Shown: positions 56,885 through 64,000 of the stretch, one piece after another
Numbering within the stretch: the first letter of the stretch is position 1
Layout of the letters: every line of letters starts with the position of its first letter
NCBI RefSeq assembly: GCF_024614185.1
Contig: NZ_JAHTLF010000015.1
Coordinates: forward strand, 1 to 64,000
From: Nocardioides carbamazepini
GTDB taxonomy: Bacteria > Actinomycetota > Actinomycetes > Propionibacteriales > Nocardioidaceae
DNA: 64,000 nt
Direction of reading: 5' to 3'
Notes under the pieces: generated by a model
Databases searched by the model: none
Told to the model about the DNA's origin: nothing
Seen by the model: the letters and a program-made list of their open reading frames with translations, nothing else
Made by a program: the position numbers and the translations under genes

Positions 56885-58036
56885 TCAGAGCCCCATGCTC
56901 TTGGCGATGATCAGCTTCATCACCTCGGACGTGCCGCCGTAGATCCGGTTGACCCGGTTGTCGGCGTACAGGCGGGCGATGGGGTACTCGTTCATGTAGC
57001 CGTAGCCGCCGTGGAGCTGGAGGCAGCGGTCGATCACGCGCGAGGCGACCTCGGTGCAGAACAGCTTGGCCGAGGCGGCCTCCACCGCGGTGAGCTCGCC
57101 GCGGTCGTGGGCCTCGAGAGCGCGGTCGGCGACGGCCTGGGCCGCGTCGACCTCGGCCTGGCAGGCGGCGAGCTCGAACTTCGTGTTCTGGAAGTGAGCG
57201 ACCGGCTGGCCGAAGACCTTGCGCTCCTCGACGTACTGCGTCGTGAAGCGGACGGCGGCGGCCGCCTGCGCATAGGCGCCGAAGGCGATGCCGAGCCGCT
57301 CCTGGGGCAGGTTCTGGCCGAGGTAGCTGAAGCCCTCGTTCTCCTCGCCGAGCAGGTCCTCGGCCGGGACCCGGACGTCGGAGAAGGACAGCTCCGCGGT
57401 GTCGGAGGTGCGCAGGCCGATCTTGTCGAGCTTGCGGCCCACGGCGTAGCCCTCGCTCGTGGTGTCGACCGCGAAGAGCGAGATGCCGAAGCGCCGGTTG
57501 CTGTCCAGCGGCGGGGAGGTGCGGGCACAGACGATGACCCGGTCGGCGTGGACGCCGCCGGTGATGAAGGTCTTCGACCCGTTCAGGACGTAGGCGTCCC
57601 CGTCGCGCTTCGCGGTGGTCGTCATGCCGGCCAGATCGGAGCCGGTGCCCGGCTCGGTCATCGCGATCGCGAACATCTTCTCGCCGGTCACGAACCCCGG
57701 AAGCCAGCGCTTCTTCTGCTCCTCGGTGGCCAGCTTGAGGATGTAGGGCAGGCACAGCGCGACGTGCGTGCTCGAGCCGCCGAAGCTCACGCCGGCCCGG
57801 GACATCTCCTCGTACTGGACCGCGGCGAACTTGAACGACTCGATCCCGGCGCCGCCGTACTCCTCGGGGACCTCGATCCCGAAGGTCCCGAGCTCGCCGA
57901 GCTTGAGATAGAAGTCGCGCGGCACGATCCCCGCCTCGAACCACTCCTGGTAGTGCGGTACCACCTCGGCCTCGATGAACGAGCGGATGGTCTGACGGAA
58001 GGACTCATGGTCCTCGTCGAAGACGGTGCGGCGCAT
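56885..58036 (-). CDS. Acyl-CoA dehydrogenase (monomeric type)
   Basis: A 383-aa FAD enzyme of canonical ACAD length. Segments: DHESFRQTIRSFIEAEVVPHYQEW, MTEPGTGSDLAGM, NGSKTFITGGVHADRVIV, RTSDTAELSFSDVRVPAEDLLG, and the C-terminal RIYGGTSEVMKLIIAKSMGL. The GGTSEV end lies where catalytic Glu is usual. A different subgroup from the pair at 48-50.8 kb. GAGAGGAAC is a good Shine-Dalgarno. Acyl-chain length cannot be told. Confidence 0.92.
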   Translation of the reverse strand: MRRTVFDEDHESFRQTIRSFIEAEVVPHYQEWFEAGIVPRDFYLKLGELGTFGIEVPEEYGGAGIESFKFAAVQYEEMSRAGVSFGGSSTHVALCLPYILKLATEEQKKRWLPGFVTGEKMFAIAMTEPGTGSDLAGMTTTAKRDGDAYVLNGSKTFITGGVHADRVIVCARTSPPLDSNRRFGISLFAVDTTSEGYAVGRKLDKIGLRTSDTAELSFSDVRVPAEDLLGEENEGFSYLGQNLPQERLGIAFGAYAQAAAAVRFTTQYVEERKVFGQPVAHFQNTKFELAACQAEVDAAQAVADRALEAHDRGELTAVEAASAKLFCTEVASRVIDRCLQLHGGYGYMNEYPIARLYADNRVNRIYGGTSEVMKLIIAKSMGL

Positions 58037-58084
58037 GGTGTTCCTCTCACGACGGCAGGGATCCCCATCGTGCCACCATCACTG

Positions 58085-58741
58085 TCACGGTCGGTGGACG
58101 GAGTCCCCGCTCGCCTCGCGGAGCAGCTGCTCGAACGGCGTCGGGGCGGCGAACCCGTCCTCGACGGACCGCCGGCTCGGTGCGATCGCCGCCGGTCCGG
58201 CTCCGTCGCCGAGCAGGGCGGCGAGCTCGCCGGCCGCTCGCTCGACCCGCTTGTCGAGCGAGCCGTCGTCGGTGGCACCGAAGTCCTCGCTCGCCGCGAA
58301 CACACCGGTGGGTACGACGACCGCGCGCAGGTAGGCGAACAACGGCCGCAGGGCATGGTCGAGGACGAGGCTGTGCCGGGCGGTGCCCGCCGTGGCCGCG
58401 ACGACGACCGGCCTCCCGTCCAGCAGGCCGGGCTCGAGGACGTCGAAGAAGGTCTTGAACAGGCCGGAGTAGGACGCGGAGAACACCGGCGTCACCACGA
58501 CCAGGCCGTCGGCGTGGCGCACGGCCTCGATCGCCCGCGCCAGGTCCCCGGTCGGGAACCCGGTCAGCAGGTGGTCGGCCAGGGCGTGCGCGAGGGGGCG
58601 CAGCTCGACGTGCTCGACGGCGACCTCCTGGCCGCGGGCGCGCACCGCCCCCGCGACGGCGTCGCCGAGCTTGTCGGCGAGCAGGCGCGTCGAGGACGGG
58701 ACGGACAGCCCCGCGGAGATGACGACGATCCGGGTCGTCAT
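58085..58741 (-). CDS. NAD(P)H-dependent FMN reductase, CE1759 type
   Basis: A 218-aa flavodoxin-like reductase: IVVISAGLSVPSSTRLLADKL (FMN phosphate loop), GLVVVTPVFSASYSGLFKTFFD, VAATAGTARHSLVLDHALRPLFAYLRA. It overlaps the upstream luciferase-like gene by 4 bp (ATGA) and would supply reduced FMN to it. The CE1758/CE1759 pairing is known from corynebacteria and other actinobacteria. Confidence 0.88.
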   Translation of the reverse strand: MTTRIVVISAGLSVPSSTRLLADKLGDAVAGAVRARGQEVAVEHVELRPLAHALADHLLTGFPTGDLARAIEAVRHADGLVVVTPVFSASYSGLFKTFFDVLEPGLLDGRPVVVAATAGTARHSLVLDHALRPLFAYLRAVVVPTGVFAASEDFGATDDGSLDKRVERAAGELAALLGDGAGPAAIAPSRRSVEDGFAAPTPFEQLLREASGDSVHRP

Positions 58742-59892
58742 GCGCTGACCTCCTCGGCCTCCGGGGCACGGTCGGTCGTGCCGGTCATGGTGTCCTCCGC
58801 GTGCACGGTGACGTCCTTCGCGCCGCCCGCCGCAGCGATCAGCGAGGCGTGGGTGGGCGCGTCGGGGACGTGCGCGGGGCGCCCCTCGGCGAACCCCTTG
58901 CGCAGGTCGGGCAGGATCTCGCCGAGCAGGTCGAGCTGCTCGAGGACCGTCTTCAGGGGCAGGCCGGCGTGGTCGACGAGGAACAGCTGGCGCTGGTAGT
59001 GACCGGCGTACTCGCGGAACGACAGCGTCCGCTCCAGCACCTGCTGGGGCGAGCCGACGGTCAGCGGCGTGTGCTCGGAGAAGTCCTCGAGCGACGGCCC
59101 GTGCCCGTAGACCGGCGCGTTGTCGAAGTACGGCCGGAACCGGCGGACCGCCTCCTGGCTGTTCCTGTGCATGAAGATCTGCCCGCCCAGCCCGACGATC
59201 GCCTGGTCGGCGCGCCCGTGGCCGTAGTGCTCGAAGCGCTCGCGGTAGAGGTTGACCATCTGGGCGGCGTGCGCGGCCGGCCAGAAGATGTGGTTGTGGA
59301 AGAAGCCGTCGCCGTAGTAGGCCGCCTGCTCCGCGATCTCGGGACTGCGGATCGAGCCGTGCCACACGAACGGCGCGATGCCGTCCAACGGTCGCGGGGT
59401 CGAGGTGTAGCCCTGCAGCGGGGTGCGGAACCTGCCCTCCCAGTCGACGACGTCCTCGCTCCACAGCCGGCGGAGCAGCGCGTAGTTCTCGACGGCGAGG
59501 TTGATGCCCTGGCGGATGTCCTTGCCGAACCAGGGATAGACCGGGCCGGTGTTGCCGCGGCCCAGCATCAGGTCGTTGCGGCCGTCGGTCAGGTGCTGCA
59601 GCTTCGCGTAGTCCTCCGCGATGAGCACCGGGTCCGTGGTCGTGATCAGCGTCGTCGCGGTCGAGAGGATGATGTTCTCGGTCTGGGCGCCGATGTAGGC
59701 GAGGGTCGCGGTGGGATTGGACGCGACGAACGGCGGGTTGTGGTGCTCGCCGGTGGCGAACACGTCCAGGCCGATCTCGTCGGCCTTCTTCGCGATCGCG
59801 ACGGTCGCCTTGATCCGCTCGTACTCCGACGGCGTCTGCCCGGTGGTCGGGTCGGTGGTGACGTCGCCGACGGTGAAGATGCCGATCTGCAT
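58738..59892 (-). CDS. FMN-dependent luciferase-like monooxygenase, CE1758 type
   Basis: A 384-aa TIM-barrel oxygenase: MQIGIFTVGDVTTDPTTG start, GEHHNPPFVASNPTA, LGRGNTGPVYPWFGKD and LVDHAGLPLKTVLEQLDLLGEIL. It needs FMNH2 from the partner reductase encoded next. GAGGAGT Shine-Dalgarno. A 10-bp palindrome TGACATGTCA (59937-59946) lies ~45 bp upstream. The natural substrate is unknown. Confidence 0.9.
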   Translation of the reverse strand: MQIGIFTVGDVTTDPTTGQTPSEYERIKATVAIAKKADEIGLDVFATGEHHNPPFVASNPTATLAYIGAQTENIILSTATTLITTTDPVLIAEDYAKLQHLTDGRNDLMLGRGNTGPVYPWFGKDIRQGINLAVENYALLRRLWSEDVVDWEGRFRTPLQGYTSTPRPLDGIAPFVWHGSIRSPEIAEQAAYYGDGFFHNHIFWPAAHAAQMVNLYRERFEHYGHGRADQAIVGLGGQIFMHRNSQEAVRRFRPYFDNAPVYGHGPSLEDFSEHTPLTVGSPQQVLERTLSFREYAGHYQRQLFLVDHAGLPLKTVLEQLDLLGEILPDLRKGFAEGRPAHVPDAPTHASLIAAAGGAKDVTVHAEDTMTGTTDRAPEAEEVSA

Positions 59893-59936
59893 GGTCCACT
59901 CCTCGGTGGTCGGTGTGCTGTCACCCGCCTAACAGA

Positions 59937-59946
59937 TGACATGTCA
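59937..59946. promoter_or_regulatory. Operator-like palindrome upstream of the flavin pair
   Basis: TGACATGTCA, extended on the minus strand to TTGACATGTCAT, which also reads as a -35-like TTGACA. The placement suggests a repressor site (MarR-like) overlapping the promoter. Confidence 0.4.
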
Positions 59947-59971
59947 ACCATATTCCCCCGGAGGTGCCGGG

Positions 59972-60685
59972 TCAGCAGCGACCCAGGATCAGCACCGCCC
60001 GGTCGTCGTCGCCACGCTCGACGCCGTCGATGATCCGCCGCGCGGCGCCCTCCCACCCCGCGAGGTACGACGCCCGCGCGGCCTGTTGCAGCCAGGCGAT
60101 GCCCGCGTCGATGTCGAGGGCCCGCGACTCGACGACCCCGTCGGTGTAGAAGAGCAGCGCGTCGCCGGCGGCGAGCACGCCGGCACTCTCGTTGACCTCC
60201 GGCGTCTCGCTGGCGCCCAGCGCGGTGCCGCGTGCGTTGTCGATCCGCCATTCCCGCGTCGCTGTCGACCACACGAGAGCGGGCGGGTGCCCGGCGCTGC
60301 GGATGAGGTAGGACCCCGTCGCCAGGTCCAGGTCGAGCTGCACTGCCGTCGCGATGCTCTCCCCCGTCGGCTGGGCCAGCAGGTAGGCATTGGCGTCGCG
60401 CAACAGCTCGTCGGCCGGCACGACCCGGATCAGGCTCTCCAGTGCGCCGGCGAACTGGACCGCGGCCGGCACCGCCGTCTCGCCGCTTCCGCACACGTCG
60501 ACCAGCACGGTGCGCAGTCGCCCGGTCGACGCCTGCAGGTCGCTGACGATGAAGTCGCCGCCGTACGCGTAGCCCTCGGCGGCGAGCATCGCCGACTGGT
60601 GGCGCCAGCCGTCGGGGAGCGCGGGCATCCGGCCCCGGGACAGGAGCCGCTCGCGGAGGCGGGCCCAGGCGGCGGCGTCGTCCAT
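59972..60685 (-). CDS. PP2C/SpoIIE-type serine phosphatase
   Basis: A 237-aa single-domain phosphatase. Metal-binding motifs YGGDFIVSDL, VLVDVCGSGE, FYTDGVVESR and DDRAVLILGR match the SpoIIE/RsbU group (the Gly-Asp in YGGDF, Asp in VDVCG and the final D-D). No sensor domain is attached. Such enzymes usually dephosphorylate anti-anti-sigma factors, but none is encoded beside it. ATG six bases after TACGCT (60692-60697). Confidence 0.88.
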   Translation of the reverse strand: MDDAAAWARLRERLLSRGRMPALPDGWRHQSAMLAAEGYAYGGDFIVSDLQASTGRLRTVLVDVCGSGETAVPAAVQFAGALESLIRVVPADELLRDANAYLLAQPTGESIATAVQLDLDLATGSYLIRSAGHPPALVWSTATREWRIDNARGTALGASETPEVNESAGVLAAGDALLFYTDGVVESRALDIDAGIAWLQQAARASYLAGWEGAARRIIDGVERGDDDRAVLILGRC

Positions 60686-60731
60686 CGGCACAGCGTACGG
60701 TCCGCCACCAGGCGTCCCTAGACTCTCCCAC

Positions 60732-61694
60732 GTGAGCGACACGAGGACCGTCGACATCCTGGGTGCGCCGTGGACGGCGGAGACGATCCCGCTGACGGAC
60801 GACTTCGAGGGCGAGGTCGTCGCCACACTGGTCCACCGGGCCGCCCGCCGGCCGACCGGGCACGCCACACTCCACGTGCACGGGTTCTCGGACTACTTCT
60901 TCCACGCGGCGTACGGCGAGTGGTGGCTGGACCGCGACCACGACATGTACGGCCTCGACCTGCGCAAGTACGGCCGGTCGCTGCTCCCCCACCAGTCGCC
61001 GACCTATGTCGCGGACCTCACCGACTACTTCGCCGAGCTGGATGCTGCCTGGGAGCGGATCACCGTGCGCGACGGGCACCGCCAGGTCGTGCTGTCCGGC
61101 CATTCCACGGGCGGGCTCGTGGTGGCGCTCTGGGCGCACGACCGGCGGCCGGCCGAGCTCGCCGGGCTGCTGCTCAACTCGCCGTGGCTGGACCTGCAGG
61201 GCAAGGCATGGATGCGCTCACCCGTGGCGAACCGGGTCCTCGACCAGGCCGGTCGGCGCCGGCCGCTGCAGGTCTTCCCCCGCGACGTGAGCGGCTACTA
61301 CGGCCGCAGCCTGCACCGCGACCACCAGGGCGAGTGGGACTTCGACCTCACCTGGAAGCCGGTCGACTCGTTCCCGGTACGACTCGGCTGGCTGCGTGCG
61401 GTGCGCCGGGGTCAGGCCCGGCTGCAGGCCGGTCTCGACGTGCCGGCGCCGGTGCTGGTGCTCTCCTCGGACCGCTCCGGGCACCCGACCGGCATGGACG
61501 AGGAGGTCTTCTCGACCGACATCGTGCTCGACGTCGAGCAGATCCGGCGGTGGTCGGTCGCCGTCGGCCGGCACGTCACGTATGTCGCCGTACCCGGTGC
61601 CGTGCACGACGTGGTCCTCTCGCGCGCCGAGCCGCGGGCCCGGGCGTACGACGAGATCGAGCGCTGGCTGACGACCTACGTGCGCCGGGCCTGA
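60732..61694 (+). CDS. Serine alpha/beta hydrolase (lysophospholipase-like)
   Basis: A 320-aa hydrolase: HVHGFSDYFFHAAYGEWW (oxyanion region), DLRKYGRSLLPHQ and nucleophile elbow SGHSTGG (Ser125); the late His is in VPGAVHDVVLSR. It resembles monoacylglycerol/lysophospholipase-type enzymes. No signal peptide. GTG seven bases after TAGACT (60719-60724). Divergent from the phosphatase gene. Confidence 0.88.
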   Translation: MSDTRTVDILGAPWTAETIPLTDDFEGEVVATLVHRAARRPTGHATLHVHGFSDYFFHAAYGEWWLDRDHDMYGLDLRKYGRSLLPHQSPTYVADLTDYFAELDAAWERITVRDGHRQVVLSGHSTGGLVVALWAHDRRPAELAGLLLNSPWLDLQGKAWMRSPVANRVLDQAGRRRPLQVFPRDVSGYYGRSLHRDHQGEWDFDLTWKPVDSFPVRLGWLRAVRRGQARLQAGLDVPAPVLVLSSDRSGHPTGMDEEVFSTDIVLDVEQIRRWSVAVGRHVTYVAVPGAVHDVVLSRAEPRARAYDEIERWLTTYVRRA

Positions 61695-61709
61695 CCTGCA
61701 GCCGCCCGG

Positions 61710-62255
61710 TCAGTCGCAGCGGTAGACGCCGTCGGAGCGGGTGTAGCAGTCGTCGATCGTGTTGTCGGCCCAGACGCCGAGCGCGATGACGCCCACGACG
61801 ATGGCGATGAACAGCGCGAAGCCGAGCCAGCCGACGATGATGCCGGCCATCGCCAGACCGCCGCCCTGCTCGTTGGTCCGCCTGATCTGCCCCTTGGCGA
61901 CGTGGCCGAGGATCGCACCGACGAACCCGGTGAAGCCGGCGCAGGCCACGAGCGACACGATGCTCACGACGAGGGACGCGATCGCCATGCCGTTGGTCGC
62001 CGGCGGTGGGGCGTAGCCGAAGGGCGGCGTCGGCTGACCGTAGGGCGCGCCGTAGGGCTGGCCCTGGGGCTGACCGCCGTAGGGCGGCTGACCGGTCGGC
62101 TGGCCGTAGGGCTGGCCCTGGGGCTGACCACCGTAGGGCGGCTGACCGGTCGGCTCGCCGTACGGCTGGCCCTGGGGCTGACCACCGTAGGGCGGCTGAC
62201 CGGTCGGCTCGCCGTACGGCTGGTACGGGTCGTTGCCGGAGGGCGGAGTCGTCAT
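61710..62255 (-). CDS. DUF4190 membrane protein with Gln/Pro/Gly-rich repeats
   Basis: A 181-aa protein. N-terminal disordered region made of three 18-residue repeats (YGEPTGQPPYGGQPQGQP, residues about 14-67), then two transmembrane segments in the DUF4190 pattern (MAIASLVVSIVSLVACAG ... GHVAKGQIRRTNEQGGGLAMAGIIVGWLGF) and a short acidic tail with Cys. Function unknown. Confidence 0.85.
   Translation of the reverse strand: MTTPPSGNDPYQPYGEPTGQPPYGGQPQGQPYGEPTGQPPYGGQPQGQPYGQPTGQPPYGGQPQGQPYGAPYGQPTPPFGYAPPPATNGMAIASLVVSIVSLVACAGFTGFVGAILGHVAKGQIRRTNEQGGGLAMAGIIVGWLGFALFIAIVVGVIALGVWADNTIDDCYTRSDGVYRCD
62055..62216 (-). repeat. Three tandem 54-bp units inside the DUF4190 gene
   Basis: Each unit encodes YG(E/Q)PTGQPPYGGQPQGQP. 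Near-identity at DNA level indicates recent duplication and a length that may vary between strains. Confidence 0.85.
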
Positions 62256-62304
62256 GCGAGAAGGATCCCACGCCGCCGCCCGCCCGAGCACTAAGGTCTG
62301 GCGC

Positions 62305-62700
62305 ATGGTTGCCCTCCACATCGATCCCGTGACCGGACTCTCCGTCGGCCGCATCGCCATCGGCGTCGGCGCCCTCGCCGCGCCCTCGACCACCGCCCGC
62401 GTGTTCGGCCTGGACCCGGCCAGCAATCCGCAGCTCGACTACATGGGCCGGATGTTCGGCGCACGCGAGATCGCCCTCGGCGCGGTGACGCTCGTGTCCC
62501 GGGGCGCGCTGCGACGCAACCTGACCGTCGTCGGCATCGCGGTCGACGGCGCGGACCTCGCCAACGGCGTCATCGAGCTCGGTCAGCGCAATGTCACGAA
62601 GCTCGCCAGTGGGATGCTCATCGGGGCCGCTGCCGGCGCCGTGGGCTCGGGTCTGCTCGCACTCGCCCGCGGACGCGGCCGGCGCAAGCAGGCCGGCTGA
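62305..62700 (+). CDS. Small membrane protein, paralogue of the gene at 45181
   Basis: A 131-aa protein with about four hydrophobic segments: GLSVGRIAIGVGALAAPSTTARVFGLDP, YMGRMFGAREIALGAVTL and VVGIAVDGADLANGVIELG. It shares this pattern with the 136-aa protein at 45181. Function unknown. ATG seven bases after TAAGGT (62292-62297). Confidence 0.8.
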   Translation: MVALHIDPVTGLSVGRIAIGVGALAAPSTTARVFGLDPASNPQLDYMGRMFGAREIALGAVTLVSRGALRRNLTVVGIAVDGADLANGVIELGQRNVTKLASGMLIGAAAGAVGSGLLALARGRGRRKQAG

Positions 62701-62706
62701 GCCCGA

Positions 62707-63537
62707 TCACGCGATCAGCGTGACCACGGCCACCAGGCCGACGACGACGATCACGGCCCGCAGGGCGACCGGCGGCAGCCGACGCCCCACGGCGGCGCCG
62801 AGCAGGCCGCCGCACACCGCGCCGAGGGCGATGAGGAGGACGAGCAGCCAGTCGACCCTCGCCTCGGCGCCGAACAAGCCGAGCTCGGCGACGATGACGA
62901 ACACGAGCCCGGCGATCGCGTTGACGACGGCCACGAGCACGTTCTTCACGCCGTTGAGCCGCTGCAGGGCATCGGTGACGCCGATGCCGAGCACGCCCAT
63001 GAGCAGCACGCCCTGGGCGGCGCCGAAGTAGCCGCCGTACACGCCGGTGGCGAGCACCGCGAGTGGCACCCACCACGAGCGCTCGATGGCACCCGCCCCG
63101 TTCTCGTCCGACGGATCCGGAGGGTCCGACACGGGCTCACCACGGCGTTCGGCGCGTGCCGCGACCGCGCGGGACAGGCGCGGCTGGAGCACGACCAGCA
63201 CGATCCCGAGCAGGATCAGCACGGGTACGACGGCCTCGAACGCTCCAGGCGGCAGGACCAGCAGCAGGACGGCGCCGACCACCCCGCCGACCGAGGAGAA
63301 GGCCAGCAGCCGCAGCAGCCGACCGCGTTGGCCCACCAGCTCACGTCGGTACCCGAACGCCCCGGCGATGGAGCCCGGCACCAGGCCCAGGCTGTTGGAC
63401 ATGTTCGCCGTGACGGGAGGAACGCCGATCGCGAGCAGGGTCGGGAAGGTGATGAGGGTGCCGGATCCGACCACCGCGTTGATCATGCCCGCGCCGACGC
63501 CCGCCAGGAGCACCGCCGCGATCTCGAGGAGCGTCAC
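62707..63537 (-). CDS. TauE/SafE-family sulfite/organosulfur exporter
   Basis: A 276-aa membrane protein with eight hydrophobic segments in two related halves. Family motifs: LLAGVGAGMINAVVGSGTLITFPTLLAIG at the start and GVYGGYFGAAQGVLLMGVLGIG at the second half. A charged cytoplasmic loop (about 130-165) separates the halves. GTG overlaps the stop of the SPFH gene (GTGA), so they are co-translated. Confidence 0.9.
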   Translation of the reverse strand: MTLLEIAAVLLAGVGAGMINAVVGSGTLITFPTLLAIGVPPVTANMSNSLGLVPGSIAGAFGYRRELVGQRGRLLRLLAFSSVGGVVGAVLLLVLPPGAFEAVVPVLILLGIVLVVLQPRLSRAVAARAERRGEPVSDPPDPSDENGAGAIERSWWVPLAVLATGVYGGYFGAAQGVLLMGVLGIGVTDALQRLNGVKNVLVAVVNAIAGLVFVIVAELGLFGAEARVDWLLVLLIALGAVCGGLLGAAVGRRLPPVALRAVIVVVGLVAVVTLIA

Positions 63538-64000
63538 CCCGCGGGAGGCTCCTGCACCGGCGGCTCCGCAGGGGGCTGCTCCGCGGTCGACGACTGTCCG
63601 GGACGGGCCGCGCTCTCCGCCTCGGCGATCGCCTCCTGGACGGCCTCGCTCGTCCCGGTGACCGGCGCTGCCGGCTCGCGCGGGCCCATGTCGACCCGCT
63701 TGGCCGGCCCGGAGGTCGCCTTCGGGATGCCGGCGACCTCGTGGATCGAGGAGCCGAGACCCTCGAGTGCCTTGGTGATCTCCGAGGGGATCACCCACAC
63801 CTTGTTGGCGTCGCCCTCGGCGATCTTCGGCATCATCTGGAGGTACTGGTAGGCCAGCAGGGACTGGTCGGGCCGGCCGTCGTGGATCGCCTGGAAGACC
63901 GTCTGGATGGCCTGCCCCTCACCCTGGGCGCGCAGGATCTGCGCCTCGCGGTCGGCCTGGGCGCGCAGGATCTGCGACTCCCGCTCGCCCTCCGCGTTGA
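63534..64000 (-). CDS. SPFH/band-7 (stomatin-like) protein, 3' part only
   Basis: The gene runs off the right edge; 154 C-terminal residues are visible in the minus-strand frame beginning at 63998. They start NAEGERESQILRAQADREAQ, the coiled-coil ending of slipins/QmcA, continue with IQTVFQAIHDGRPDQSLLAYQYLQMMPKIAEGDANKVWVIPSE, and end in a Pro/Glu-rich tail. Such proteins form membrane-microdomain rings, often with NfeD or proteases upstream. Confidence 0.9.
   Translation of the reverse strand, partial: NAEGERESQILRAQADREAQILRAQGEGQAIQTVFQAIHDGRPDQSLLAYQYLQMMPKIAEGDANKVWVIPSEITKALEGLGSSIHEVAGIPKATSGPAKRVDMGPREPAAPVTGTSEAVQEAIAEAESAARPGQSSTAEQPPAEPPVQEPPAG

Overview
The window is high-GC actinobacterial DNA. 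It carries a complete Pup-proteasome locus (dop, pup, prcB, prcA, pafA, pafB, plus the Mpa/ARC ATPase), the mycothiol ligase gene mshC, a cobalamin-dependent metH, and many genes whose -10 box (TANNNT) lies only 6-7 nt before a GTG/ATG start, the usual mark of leaderless actinobacterial mRNAs. Overall content fits a Nocardioides-like member of the Propionibacteriales; that placement is inference. The first ~107 bases are not genomic: a poly-C run followed by a near-perfect Illumina adapter sequence.

Region 1 (0.1-13.3 kb, nearly all minus strand) is protein quality control: S2P-like protease, TrmI, Mpa, a 25-aa membrane micro-ORF, Dop, Pup (already ending in Glu), PrcB, PrcA, then a DUF559/AbiEi-like gene, PafA, an FKBP lipoprotein and PafB. 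A family of 20-bp palindromes (GGTTTGG..CCAAACC) with a conserved downstream tail occurs here and at the ends of several genes up to 26.5 kb. Two copies in inverted orientation bracket the DUF559-like gene inside the proteasome cluster.

Region 2 (13.3-28.6 kb): a RecB-like Fe-S nuclease, a HAD hydrolase, a divergent MocR regulator/LysE exporter pair, metH with a probable S-adenosylhomocysteine riboswitch in its leader, a PAC2 protein, the conserved actinobacterial module phosphatase-DUF3090-SCO1664-like-MshC, CorA, UppP, an aldo/keto reductase and DUF5703.

Region 3 (28.7-44.9 kb): secreted and transport functions. A 1336-aa secreted alpha/beta-hydrolase/beta-helix/Ig fusion, an M20 peptidase, YbaK, a LysR regulator, a five-gene peptide-type ABC importer operon ending in an alpha/beta hydrolase, a collagen-like protein with a BclB-type C-terminus, a TPR lipoprotein and tRNA-Leu(GAG).

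Region 4 (45-64 kb): small membrane proteins, a HesB-like protein without cysteines, a LysR effector domain without HTH, a nucleosidase, a galactokinase with an internal deletion, three acyl-CoA dehydrogenases, peptide deformylase, an esterase, an AhpD-like/DapB-like pair, siroheme synthase with a SpoU methyltransferase, a CE1758/CE1759-type flavin pair, a PP2C phosphatase, a TauE exporter and the 3' part of an SPFH gene that runs off the right edge. Three short tandem arrays of 10-11 bp sit at gene ends. No transposase, phage gene or CRISPR array was seen. Almost all sequence is coding; the longest gene-free stretch (42844-43134) is described below.
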